A DNA stretch of 64,000 bases from Streptomyces smaragdinus (lineage in GTDB: Bacteria; Actinomycetota; Actinomycetes; Streptomycetales; Streptomycetaceae). This document shows positions 54,198-61,950 of this stretch, piece by piece. The first letter of the stretch is position 1, and each line of letters starts with the position of its first letter. The position numbers and the translations under genes are program-made. The notes beneath the pieces are model-generated. The model saw only the letters and a list, made by a program, of their open reading frames with translations. It had not been told where the DNA came from and ran no database searches. The DNA lies in assembly GCF_009604385.1 (NCBI RefSeq), contig NZ_WEGJ01000038.1:1-64000 (forward strand), given 5' to 3'.

Positions 54198-55631
54198 ATG
54201 GCAACGGCGCCGAGCGTCTCGTACTCGATCACGGTCCGTCTCGAGGTCCCCGCCGGGGGCAGCGCGGTGAGCCAGCTCACCTCGGCCGTCGAGTCCTCCG
54301 GCGGCCATGTCACGGGCCTGGACGTCACCGCGTCCGGACACGAGAAGCTCCGCATCGACGTCACGATCGCGGCCACCAGCACCGAGCACGCCCACCAGAT
54401 CGTGGACAAGCTGAGCGCGGTGGAGGGCGTGCAGATCGGCAAGGTCTCCGACCGGACCTTCCTGATGCACCTCGGCGGCAAGATCGAAATGCAGTCGAAA
54501 CACCCCATCCGCAACCGTGACGACCTGTCGATGATCTACACCCCGGGTGTGGCCCGCGTCTGCATGCAGATCGCCGAGAACCCCGAGGACGCCCGCCGGC
54601 TGACGATCAAGCGCAACAGCGTCGCCGTGGTCACCGACGGCTCCGCCGTGCTGGGCCTGGGCAACATCGGCCCCAAGGCCGCGCTGCCCGTGATGGAGGG
54701 CAAGGCGGCCCTGTTCAAGCGCTTCGCCGGCATCGACGCCTGGCCGCTGTGCCTGGACACGCAGGACACCGACGAGATCGTTGCCATCGTGAAGGCCATC
54801 GCCCCCGGCTTTGCCGGTATCAACCTCGAGGACATCTCCGCCCCGCGCTGCTTCGAGATCGAGGCGCGGCTGCGCGAGGCCCTGGACATCCCCGTCTTCC
54901 ACGACGACCAGCACGGTACGGCGATCGTGGTGCTGGCCGCGCTGACGAACGCGCTGCGGGTCGTCGGCAAGGAGATCTCCTCCGTCAAGGTCGTCATGTC
55001 CGGCGCCGGCGCCGCGGGCACCGCGATCCTCAAGCTGCTGACCGCCGCCGGCGTCAAGCACGCGGTGGTCGCCGACATCCACGGCGTGGTGCACGCCGGC
55101 CGCGCCGACCTGGTGGACGCCGACGAGTCCTCCGCGCTGCGCTGGATCGCCGACAACACCAACCCGGAGGGCGCGACGGGCACCCTGAAGGAGGCCGTGC
55201 GCGGCGCGGACGTCTTCATCGGCGTCTCCGCCCCCAACGTCCTGACCGGCGAGGACGTCGCCACGATGGCCGACGGCGCGATCGTGTTCGCCCTCGCCAA
55301 CCCCGACCCGGAGGTCGACCCCTCGGAGGCCCGCAAGACGGCCGCCGTCGTGGCCACCGGGCGCAGCGACTTCCCGAACCAGATCAACAACGTGCTGGTC
55401 TTCCCGGGCGTGTTCCGCGGTCTGCTGGACGCGCACTCGCGAACGGTCAACGCCGACATGATGATCGCCGCGGCCCGCGCCATCGCCGACGTGGTGGCGG
55501 ACGACGAGCTCAACGCGAACTACATCATCCCCAGCGTCTTCAACGACAAGGTGGCCCCCGCCGTGGCGGACGCCGTGCGCGACGCGGCGAAGGCCGCCGG
55601 GGTCACCGAACAGCCCACGATTCCGGCCTGA
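54198..55631 (+). CDS. malic enzyme with N-terminal ACT domain
   Basis: 477 aa from the ATG at 54198 (AGAGG 9 nt upstream). Residues 8-85 form an ACT-like regulatory domain (YSITVRLEVPAGGSAVSQL). The malic domain contains the catalytic IYTPGVARVC and the Lys region NSVAVVTDGSAVLGLGNIG, and metal-binding NLEDISAPRCFEIE and FHDDQHGTAIV. The Rossmann NAD(P) domain starts VKVVMSGAGAAGTAILKLL. It oxidatively decarboxylates malate to pyruvate, supplying NAD(P)H, and in Streptomyces also links to acetyl-CoA supply for lipids and polyketides. The cofactor is not certain from sequence. Confidence 0.94.
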   Translation: MATAPSVSYSITVRLEVPAGGSAVSQLTSAVESSGGHVTGLDVTASGHEKLRIDVTIAATSTEHAHQIVDKLSAVEGVQIGKVSDRTFLMHLGGKIEMQSKHPIRNRDDLSMIYTPGVARVCMQIAENPEDARRLTIKRNSVAVVTDGSAVLGLGNIGPKAALPVMEGKAALFKRFAGIDAWPLCLDTQDTDEIVAIVKAIAPGFAGINLEDISAPRCFEIEARLREALDIPVFHDDQHGTAIVVLAALTNALRVVGKEISSVKVVMSGAGAAGTAILKLLTAAGVKHAVVADIHGVVHAGRADLVDADESSALRWIADNTNPEGATGTLKEAVRGADVFIGVSAPNVLTGEDVATMADGAIVFALANPDPEVDPSEARKTAAVVATGRSDFPNQINNVLVFPGVFRGLLDAHSRTVNADMMIAAARAIADVVADDELNANYIIPSVFNDKVAPAVADAVRDAAKAAGVTEQPTIPA

Positions 55632-55653
55632 CGCCCTTTCAGGGACCTCCGAG

Positions 55654-55671
55654 GGGGCCCGTTGGGGCCCC
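55654..55671 (+). terminator. hairpin after malic enzyme
   Basis: GGGGCCC-GTTG-GGGCCCC forms a 7-bp stem 22 bp after the malic enzyme stop, without a U tract. Confidence 0.6.
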
Positions 55672-55948
55672 GGGAGTGCGCCCCCGGCGCGTCGCCTGGC
55701 GCGGCGGGCACGGACGCGCCATAGGGTGTCCGGCGTACGTACGTGGGGTGCCGGATTGGCTTTCCTCCGCAGGTGGGTGCAGGATGCGTCTCGGGCGCGC
55801 GGGTCTCGGACCACGGCCGATGTCCGACGGTCGGGTCCGACCCGGTCGGGGGACTGTCAGAGGGCCCTGGCAGCATCGGCTACGCGTGCCCGTATGCGGC
55901 GCTGCCGCGTGGCACGCCTCATTGGCAAGAAGAACACGGGAGTTAGAT
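55672..55948. other. upstream region of the HU gene
   Basis: No gene is supported here. A self-complementary CGTACGTACG occurs near 55734-55743 within CCGGC...GCCGG symmetry. The region ends with the HU SD GGGAG, 6 nt before ATG. A promoter is expected, but none stands out. Confidence 0.4.
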
Positions 55949-56230
55949 ATGAACCGCAGTGAGCTGGTGGCCGCTCTGTCCGAGCGCGCCGGGGTGACCC
56001 GCAAGGACGCCGATGCCGTGCTGTCCGCCCTCGCCGAGACTGCCGGAGAGGTCGTCGCCAAGGGCGACGAGAAGATCACCATCCCCGGCTTCCTGACCTT
56101 CGAGCGCACCCACCGTGCCGCTCGCACCGCGCGTAACCCGCAGACGGGTGAGCCGATCGACATTCCGGCCGGCTTCAGCGTCAAGGTCTCGGCCGGCTCC
56201 AAGCTCAAGGAAGCCGCCAAGGGCAAGTAA
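55949..56230 (+). CDS. hupA: DNA-binding protein HU
   Basis: 93 aa, starting MNRSELVAALSERAGVTRKD, with the conserved GFLTFERTHRAARTARNPQT DNA-binding beta arm and C-terminal VSAGSKLKEAAKGK. It is the short HU without the Lys/Ala-rich histone-like tail of HupS, so it corresponds to the vegetative HupA. The dimer bends and compacts the nucleoid. It is monocistronic with a strong terminator. Confidence 0.96.
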   Translation: MNRSELVAALSERAGVTRKDADAVLSALAETAGEVVAKGDEKITIPGFLTFERTHRAARTARNPQTGEPIDIPAGFSVKVSAGSKLKEAAKGK

Positions 56231-56245
56231 CCCGCCCCGCAGCAC

Positions 56246-56299
56246 CCCACGGGGGCGCACCCGAACCGCCGGCGCGCGGTCCGGATGCGCCCCCGTGGG
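56246..56299 (+). terminator. terminator after hupA
   Basis: A 14-bp stem CCCACGGGGGCGCA (56246-56259) with TGCGCCCCCGTGGG (56286-56299) and a 26-nt loop lies 15 bp after the HU stop. Confidence 0.85.
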
Positions 56300-56323
56300 C
56301 ATGTCGGGCCGGGCGTACGGGAA

Positions 56324-56360
56324 AGGCCCGCCCCGTCCCGTAACGGGGCGGAACGGGCCT
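56324..56360 (-). terminator. terminator after murA (minus strand)
   Basis: AGGCCCG with an inner CCCCGT pairs with ACGGGG and CGGGCCT, 20 bp beyond the murA stop. On the minus strand it is followed by TTTCCC. Confidence 0.7.
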
Positions 56361-56380
56361 GTGGATGAGTCCCGGGGAGC

Positions 56381-57718
56381 TCAGCCCGCCGACGGCAGTG
56401 ACACGTTCGCGCCGAGCTTCGCCAGCTTGTCCATGAAGTTCTCGTAACCCCGGTTGATCAGCTCGATCCCGTGCACCCGGGACGTGCCCTGCGCCGCGAG
56501 GGCGGCGATCAGATACGAGAAGCCGCCGCGCAGGTCCGGGATGATCAGGTCCGCGCCCTGCAGCTTCGTCGGCCCCGACACGACCGCGGAGTGCAGGAAG
56601 TTGCGCTGGCCGAAGCGGCACGGCGTACCGCCCAGGCACTCGCGGTAGAGCTGGATGTGCGCGCCCATCTGGTTCAGCGCGGACGTGAAGCCCAGGCGCG
56701 ACTCGTACACCGTCTCGTGCACGATCGACAGCCCCGACGCCTGCGTCAGCGCCACGACGAGCGGCTGCTGCCAGTCCGTCTGGAAGCCGGGGTGCACGTC
56801 CGTCTCCAGCGCGATGGCGTTCAGCGCGCTGCCTGGGTGCCAGAAGCGGATGCCCTCGTCGTCGATCTCGAAGGCGCCGCCGACCTTGCGGTACGTGTTG
56901 AGGAACGTCATCATCGACCGCTGCTGCGCGCCGCGGACGTAGATGTCGCCCTCGGTGGCCAGCGCCGCCGACGCCCAGGACGCCGCCTCGAGGCGGTCGG
57001 GGAGGGCCTTGTGGTTGTAGCCGCCGAGCTTGTCGACACCGGTGATCCGGATGGTCCGGTCGGTGTCCATCGCGATGATCGCGCCCATCTTCTGCAGGAC
57101 GCAGATGAGGTCCTCGATCTCCGGCTCCACGGCCGCGTTGGACAGCTCCGTCACGCCCTCGGCGAGGACGGCCGTCAGCAGCACCTGCTCGGTCGCGCCC
57201 ACCGACGGGTACGGCAGCTTGATCTTGCAGCCGCGCAGCCGCTGCGGGGCCTCCAGGACCTGCCCGTCGGCGCGCTTCTCGATCCGGGCGCCGAACTTGC
57301 GCAGCACGTCGAAGTGGAAGTCGATCGGCCGGCCGCCGATGTCGCAGCCGCCGAGCCCGGGGATGAACGCGTGGCCCAGCCGGTGCAGCAGCGGGCCGCA
57401 GAACAGGATCGGGATCCGCGAGGAGCCGGCGTGCGCGTCGATGTCGGCGACGTTGGCGCTCTCCACGTGCGACGGGTCCATCACCAGCTCGCCCGGCTCC
57501 TCACCGGGGCGCACCGTGACGCCGTGCAGCTGCAGCAGGCCGCGGACGACCCGGACGTCTCTGATGTCCGGCACGTTGCGCAGCCGGCTCGGGCCACTGC
57601 CGAGCAGCGCGGCGACCATCGCCTTGGGCACGAGGTTCTTCGCGCCGCGGACGTGGATCTCGCCCTCCAGCGGGGTGCCGCCGTGGACAACCAGTACGTC
57701 GTCGGGGACTGAAGTCAT
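56381..57718 (-). CDS. murA: UDP-N-acetylglucosamine 1-carboxyvinyltransferase
   Basis: 445 aa from the ATG at 57718 (MTSVPDDVLVVHGG). The first residues match MurA and the extra upstream in-frame ATG is unsupported. The N-terminal RGAKNLVPKAMVAALL corresponds to the family's KNA(A/S) substrate loop. The active-site loop is GLGGCDIGGRPIDFHF with Cys 125 at the position of E. coli Cys115, so fosfomycin sensitivity is expected, unlike mycobacteria with Asp. It makes the first committed step of peptidoglycan precursor synthesis in the cytoplasm. It is convergent with hupA and divergent from the YqgE-type gene. Confidence 0.95.
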   Translation of the reverse strand: MTSVPDDVLVVHGGTPLEGEIHVRGAKNLVPKAMVAALLGSGPSRLRNVPDIRDVRVVRGLLQLHGVTVRPGEEPGELVMDPSHVESANVADIDAHAGSSRIPILFCGPLLHRLGHAFIPGLGGCDIGGRPIDFHFDVLRKFGARIEKRADGQVLEAPQRLRGCKIKLPYPSVGATEQVLLTAVLAEGVTELSNAAVEPEIEDLICVLQKMGAIIAMDTDRTIRITGVDKLGGYNHKALPDRLEAASWASAALATEGDIYVRGAQQRSMMTFLNTYRKVGGAFEIDDEGIRFWHPGSALNAIALETDVHPGFQTDWQQPLVVALTQASGLSIVHETVYESRLGFTSALNQMGAHIQLYRECLGGTPCRFGQRNFLHSAVVSGPTKLQGADLIIPDLRGGFSYLIAALAAQGTSRVHGIELINRGYENFMDKLAKLGANVSLPSAG

Positions 57719-57960
57719 GAGACTCGCGATCACATCGGGTCGGGCGGGGGACAGGGGCACATGCTAATCCGTCCACTACCCCCCTCCGTAGGTCCGAAGG
57801 GTCCCGGGCGGTGTCATGAATTCGCCACAAAACCCTCCGTGGACGGTGCGTACGCGGTGCGTGAGCGCCCCGGTGCGCCCGGGGCGGGGTCCGTTCGCGC
57901 CCTTGCGGCAGGTCGCACGTACTTTGCCGTATCCGTACGGCCGTTGGCTCCCGCGCGGGG

Positions 57961-57977
57961 ATGATCTGCGGGATCAT
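57961..57977. promoter_or_regulatory. inverted repeat just before the YqgE/AlgH-like gene
   Basis: ATGATC-TGCGG-GATCAT is a perfect 6-bp inverted repeat ending 6 nt before the ATG at 57984, where an SD would be expected. It could be an operator or an mRNA hairpin covering the start. Confidence 0.35.
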
Positions 57978-57983
57978 GTCGCC

Positions 57984-58565
57984 ATGACGGAGGTGTCATC
58001 GCTCACAGGCCGGCTGCTGGTGGCCACCCCCTCCCTGGCCGACCCGAACTTCGAGCGCGCGGTCGTGCTGCTGCTCGAGCACGACGGTGAGGGCGCGCTC
58101 GGCGTGGTGCTGAACCGGCCCACGCCGGTCGGCGTCGCGGACGTGCTGGAGTCCTGGGCGGCGCTCACGGGCACCCCGGACGTCGTCTTCCAGGGCGGTC
58201 CCGTGTCGCTGGACGCCGCGCTCGGCATCGCCGTGGTGCCCGGCGGCGCGGCCGACGGCGACGTCGCGGCGGGGCCGATGGGGTGGCGTCGGATCCACGG
58301 CGCGATCGGGCTGGTCGACCTGGACGCCCCGCCCGAGCTGGTCGCCGCGGAGCTCGGCACGCTGCGGATCTTCGCCGGGTACGCGGGCTGGGCGCCCGGC
58401 CAGCTGGAGGACGAGCTGGCGGACGGGGCGTGGTACGTGGTGGAGTCCGAGCCCGGTGACGTGTCCTCGCCGGCGCCGGAGGGGCTGTGGCGCGCGGTGC
58501 TGCGGCGCCAGCGCAGCCGGCTGGCCATGTTCGCCACGTACCCGGACGACGCCGCGCTCAACTGA
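57984..58565 (+). CDS. YqgE/AlgH-family protein
   Basis: 193 aa, normal family length. Signatures are LTGRLLVATPSLADPNFERA, VVLLLEHDGEGALGVVLNRP, VFQGGPVSLDAALG and FAGYAGWAPGQLEDELADGAW. The family is widespread and of uncertain function. AlgH was once thought to regulate alginate in Pseudomonas, and structural work points to a possible redox or ligand-binding role. It has no TM or signal. A DUF3039 gene follows with its own promoter-like element. Confidence 0.9.
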   Translation: MTEVSSLTGRLLVATPSLADPNFERAVVLLLEHDGEGALGVVLNRPTPVGVADVLESWAALTGTPDVVFQGGPVSLDAALGIAVVPGGAADGDVAAGPMGWRRIHGAIGLVDLDAPPELVAAELGTLRIFAGYAGWAPGQLEDELADGAWYVVESEPGDVSSPAPEGLWRAVLRRQRSRLAMFATYPDDAALN

Positions 58566-58619
58566 AGGGGCCTTCCCGGGCAGGCCGAAGCGGGCACACC
58601 CGGCGGTACCCTGGCCCAC

Positions 58620-58913
58620 ATGAGCACCCCAATCCCCGAGCCCGACCGCGGCAGCAGCACCGGAACCCTCGTCGAGCCGACGCCGCAGATCTCGCACGGC
58701 GACGGTGACCACGAGCGCTTCGCCCACTATGTCCAGAAGGACAAGATCATGGGCAGCGCACTGGACGGCACCCCCGTCGTGGCGCTCTGCGGCAAGGTCT
58801 GGGTCCCCAGCCGCGATCCGAAGAAGTACCCGGTCTGCCCCATGTGCAAGGAGATCTACGAGTCCATGGGCGCCGCCGGCAAGGACCGCGGCAAGGACAA
58901 GGGCAAGAAGTAA
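58620..58913 (+). CDS. DUF3039-family small protein
   Basis: 97 aa. The core HERFAHYVQKDKIMGSALDG and VVALCGKVWVPSRDPKKYPV, then CPMCKEIYE, carries three Cys (CGK, CPMC) that may bind zinc. The C-terminus is Lys-rich. It is an actinobacterial family without a known role. TACCCT at 58607-58612 lies 7 nt before the ATG and no SD is seen, so it is probably leaderless. Confidence 0.88.
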   Translation: MSTPIPEPDRGSSTGTLVEPTPQISHGDGDHERFAHYVQKDKIMGSALDGTPVVALCGKVWVPSRDPKKYPVCPMCKEIYESMGAAGKDRGKDKGKK

Positions 58914-59033
58914 CAGGCGGTCGCCGCACCCCGCCCGCGCACGGCGGGGGTGCCTCCGCCCCCGTGGAGGCGGGCGCGGGTCGTACACCGCCCCGCACGC
59001 CCCCGACCTCGGGGTTCACCTCCGCCCGGCCCG

Positions 59034-59049
59034 ATTGGTACAGACCTAT
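59034..59049. promoter_or_regulatory. DasR-responsive element (dre)
   Basis: ATTGGTACAGACCTAT is a near-palindrome (ATTGGT-ACAG-ACCTAT) that fits the dre consensus with TGGT and ACC half-sites, 36 bp before the GH20 start. DasR is the GntR-family repressor of chitin and N-acetylglucosamine genes in Streptomyces, released by GlcN-6-phosphate. Confidence 0.8.
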
Positions 59050-59085
59050 TGCGCCGGGTGGGGGTCATGACGGAGGCTGTCCTGC

Positions 59086-60720
59086 ATGACTGTGCCTGCC
59101 CTGATCCCCGCCCCGCGGCACACCGCGGCCCTCAGCGACTCCCACTTCGTACTGGGCCGCGGCACCACCCTCGCCGCCGGACCGGGTACGGACGGCACCG
59201 AGCGGTGGCTGCGCACCGAGCTCGGCGCCGCCACCGGCCTCCCGCTGCCTCCCGGCCGCGGTGAGCACGGCGACGTCATCCGCCTCGCCCTCGACACCGC
59301 CCTCGGCCGCGAGCTCGGCGAGGAGGGCTACCGCGTCGGCGTCACCCCGCACGGCGTCGAGCTCACCGGCGGCGGACCGGCCGGCCTCTTCTGGGCCGCG
59401 CAGACCCTCCGCCAGCTCTTCGGCCCCGAGATCTACCGCCGCGCCCCCCTCCCCGGCCGCATCTGGCGCCTCCCCGCCGTCGAGATCGAGGACGCCCCCC
59501 GCTTCGGCTGGCGCGGCCTGCTGCTGGACGTCTCCCGGCACTTCCTGCCCAAGGACGCCGTCCTGCGCTACCTCGACCTCCTCGCCGCCCACAAGCTGAA
59601 CGTGCTGCACCTGCACCTCACCGACGACCAGGGCTGGCGCGTCGAGATCAAGCGCTACCCGAAGCTCACCGAGGACGGCTCCTGGCGCACCCGCAGCCGG
59701 ATGGGCCACCGCGCCTCCCCGTACTGGGACGAGCGCCGCCACGGCGGCTACTACACCCAGGACGACCTGCGCGAGATCGTCGCGTACGCCGCCGAACGGC
59801 ACATCACCGTCGTCCCCGAGATCGACATCCCCGGCCACTCCCAGGCCGCGATCACCGCCTACCCCTGGCTCGGCAACACCGACGTCGTCGACACCGAGGC
59901 CCTCAGCGTCTGGACCGACTGGGGCGTCGCGGAGAACATCCTCGCCCCCACCGAGGAGGTCCTGCGCTTCTACGAGGGCGTCTTCGAGGAGGTCCTGGAG
60001 ATCTTCCCCTCGGAGTTCGTGCACGTCGGCGGCGACGAGGTCCCGAAGGACCAGTGGAAGGCCTCCCCGGCCGCGCAGGCCCGGATCAAACAGCTCGGCC
60101 TGAAGGACGAGGACGAGCTGCAGTCCTGGTTCATCCGCCACTTCGACCGCTGGCTCGCCGGCCGCGGCCGCCGCCTCGTCGGCTGGGACGAGATCCTGGA
60201 GGGCGGCCTCGCCGAGGGCGCCACCGTCTCCTCGTGGCGGGGCTACGCGGGCGGCATCGCCGCCGCCCAGTCCGGGCACGACGTCGTCATGTGCCCCGAG
60301 CAGCAGGTCTACCTCGACCACCGGCAGGCCCCCGGCGACCAGGAGCCCTCGCCCATCGGCTACGTACGCACCCTGCGCGACGTCTACCGCTTCGAGCCCG
60401 TACCGCCGCAGCTCACCGAGGACGAGGCCAGGCACGTCCTGGGCACCCAGGCCAACGTCTGGACCGAGACCATGGAGGACCGGCGCCGCGTCGACTACCA
60501 GGCCTTCCCCCGCCTCGCCGCCTTCGCCGAGGTCGCCTGGTCCCGGCTGCCCGCCCCCGACGAACGGGACTTCGCCGGCTTCGAGCAGCGCATGAGCGCC
60601 CACTACGCCCGCCTGGACGCCCTCGGCGTCGAGTACCGGCCGCCGGCCGGCCCCCGGCCCTGGCAGCAGCGCCCCGGCATCCTCGGACGCCCGATCGACG
60701 GCGAACCCCCGAACGTGTGA
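59086..60720 (+). CDS. beta-N-acetylhexosaminidase (GH20)
   Basis: 544 aa with SD CGGAGG before the ATG at 59086. An N-terminal GH20b domain (about 1-130) precedes the TIM barrel (about 145-490). The catalytic pair is Asp317-Glu318 in HVGGDEVPK. Also present are HLTDDQGWRVEIKRYPKL and VVPEIDIPGHSQAAI. No signal peptide is visible, so it appears cytoplasmic and would cleave imported chitobiose to GlcNAc. The DasR operator upstream agrees with this role in chitin use. Confidence 0.94.
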   Translation: MTVPALIPAPRHTAALSDSHFVLGRGTTLAAGPGTDGTERWLRTELGAATGLPLPPGRGEHGDVIRLALDTALGRELGEEGYRVGVTPHGVELTGGGPAGLFWAAQTLRQLFGPEIYRRAPLPGRIWRLPAVEIEDAPRFGWRGLLLDVSRHFLPKDAVLRYLDLLAAHKLNVLHLHLTDDQGWRVEIKRYPKLTEDGSWRTRSRMGHRASPYWDERRHGGYYTQDDLREIVAYAAERHITVVPEIDIPGHSQAAITAYPWLGNTDVVDTEALSVWTDWGVAENILAPTEEVLRFYEGVFEEVLEIFPSEFVHVGGDEVPKDQWKASPAAQARIKQLGLKDEDELQSWFIRHFDRWLAGRGRRLVGWDEILEGGLAEGATVSSWRGYAGGIAAAQSGHDVVMCPEQQVYLDHRQAPGDQEPSPIGYVRTLRDVYRFEPVPPQLTEDEARHVLGTQANVWTETMEDRRRVDYQAFPRLAAFAEVAWSRLPAPDERDFAGFEQRMSAHYARLDALGVEYRPPAGPRPWQQRPGILGRPIDGEPPNV

Positions 60721-61047
60721 CGGAGGGGCAGTGCCGCTCTTTTCCGTGCAAGGGGGTGTCAAGGGTGACAATCACCACTGCCCGCCCCCGGTCTCGGACG
60801 ACCCGGGCATAGCTGCGGGATCAGGCACGGGGGTACGCTCGGTCTCCCCCGTACCAGCGGGTTCGGCGGCCGGATTCCGGCGGCCGGACCCGGCGTCCGC
60901 GAGGTGTGCGAGAGTAGGCCCAGACCCTGTCCCAAGGGCAGGGCATACCCCGCCACACCGGAACCGTCTCCTGCGGAGACGGCGGTCCCGTGCGGGGTCC
61001 GCCCGGGGGGACCGGGCATCCGGGGACTTGCAGAAGGGGCTGCTGGG
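60721..61047 (+). promoter_or_regulatory. structured leader region before the molybdenum hydroxylase operon
   Basis: 327 bp with no supported gene. It holds CCGTCTCC-TGC-GGAGACGG (60964-60982, perfect 8-bp stem), CCCTG/CAGGG around 60926-60944, GGTCC/GGACC near 60985-61013, and CGGCGGCCGG directly repeated near 60860-60886. The density of stems just before the TTG start suggests an mRNA leader with regulatory structure. It does not match a riboswitch class I can verify by eye. Confidence 0.4.
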
Positions 61048-61950
61048 TTGACCACTCACGCACCGGCCGCGCAGCCACCGCAGACGGTGCTGCTGCCGGA
61101 CTCGATCGACGAGGCGGTGGCGGCTCTCGCGGCCATGCCGGCCGCCGTCCCGGTCGCCGGCGGCACCGATCTGATGGCCGCCGTGAACGCCGGAGAGCTA
61201 CGGCCCTTTGCCCTCGTCGGCCTCGGCCGCATCAACGAGATCCGCGGCTGGCACTACCAGGACGGCCACGCCCTCCTCGGCGCCGGACTCACCCACGCCC
61301 GCATGGGCCGCCCCGACTTCGCCGCCCTCATCCCCTGCCTGGCCGCCGCCGCCCGCGCCGCCGGCCCGCCCCAGATCCGCAACGCCGGCACCCTCGGCGG
61401 CAACATCGGCACCGCCGCCCGCACCGGCGACGCCCTCCCCGCGCTCGCCGCGCTGGAGGCCACCGTCGTGATCGCCGGGCCCGAGGGGGCGGTGCGCGAA
61501 GTGCCCGTCTCCCATCTGCTCGGCGGCGTCGAACGGCTGCGCTCCGGCGAGCTGATCGGCTTCGTCCGGGTGCCGCTGCTGCACGCGCCGCAGGTGTTCC
61601 TCAAGGCCACCGGGCGCACCGGACCGGGGCGCGCCATCGCCTCCGTCGCGCTGGTGCTCGACCCGGCGCGCCGGGGTGTGCGCTGCGCGGTCGGCGCCGT
61701 CGGGCCCGCCCCGATGCGCCCGCTGGAGGCCGAGGACTGGGTGGCCTCGCTCATCGACTGGGACAACGGCCGCCGCATCGACCCGGAGGCACTGCGGGCC
61801 TTCGGCGAGTACGTCGCCGTCGCCTGCATCCCCGACCCCGCACCCGCCCAGGAGGGCGCGGAGGTCCCCGCCCTGCCGCCGACCGCGCTGCAGCTGCGGC
61901 GTACGGTCGCGGTCCTGGCCCGCCGCGCACTCGGAAGGGCACTGACGTGA
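61048..61950 (+). CDS. FAD-binding subunit of xanthine dehydrogenase-like molybdenum hydroxylase
   Basis: 300 aa from a TTG start with AAGGGG 7-8 nt upstream. FAD motifs are VPVAGGTDLMAAVNAGEL (about 39-56) and RNAGTLGGNIGTAARTGDALP (about 111-131), matching the medium subunit of the XDH/CoxM family. A shortened CO-dehydrogenase flavoprotein C-terminal domain follows (about 190-260, GRAIASVALVLDP). It passes electrons from the 2Fe-2S subunit to NAD or another acceptor. The next subunit's GTG overlaps its stop (GTGA), so the operon is coupled. Confidence 0.9.
   Translation: MTTHAPAAQPPQTVLLPDSIDEAVAALAAMPAAVPVAGGTDLMAAVNAGELRPFALVGLGRINEIRGWHYQDGHALLGAGLTHARMGRPDFAALIPCLAAAARAAGPPQIRNAGTLGGNIGTAARTGDALPALAALEATVVIAGPEGAVREVPVSHLLGGVERLRSGELIGFVRVPLLHAPQVFLKATGRTGPGRAIASVALVLDPARRGVRCAVGAVGPAPMRPLEAEDWVASLIDWDNGRRIDPEALRAFGEYVAVACIPDPAPAQEGAEVPALPPTALQLRRTVAVLARRALGRALT

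Noticed and set aside
60721..61047. A Moco or purine riboswitch
   Set aside because: Stems are present but the conserved cores of these classes could not be matched by eye, so only a structured leader is reported.
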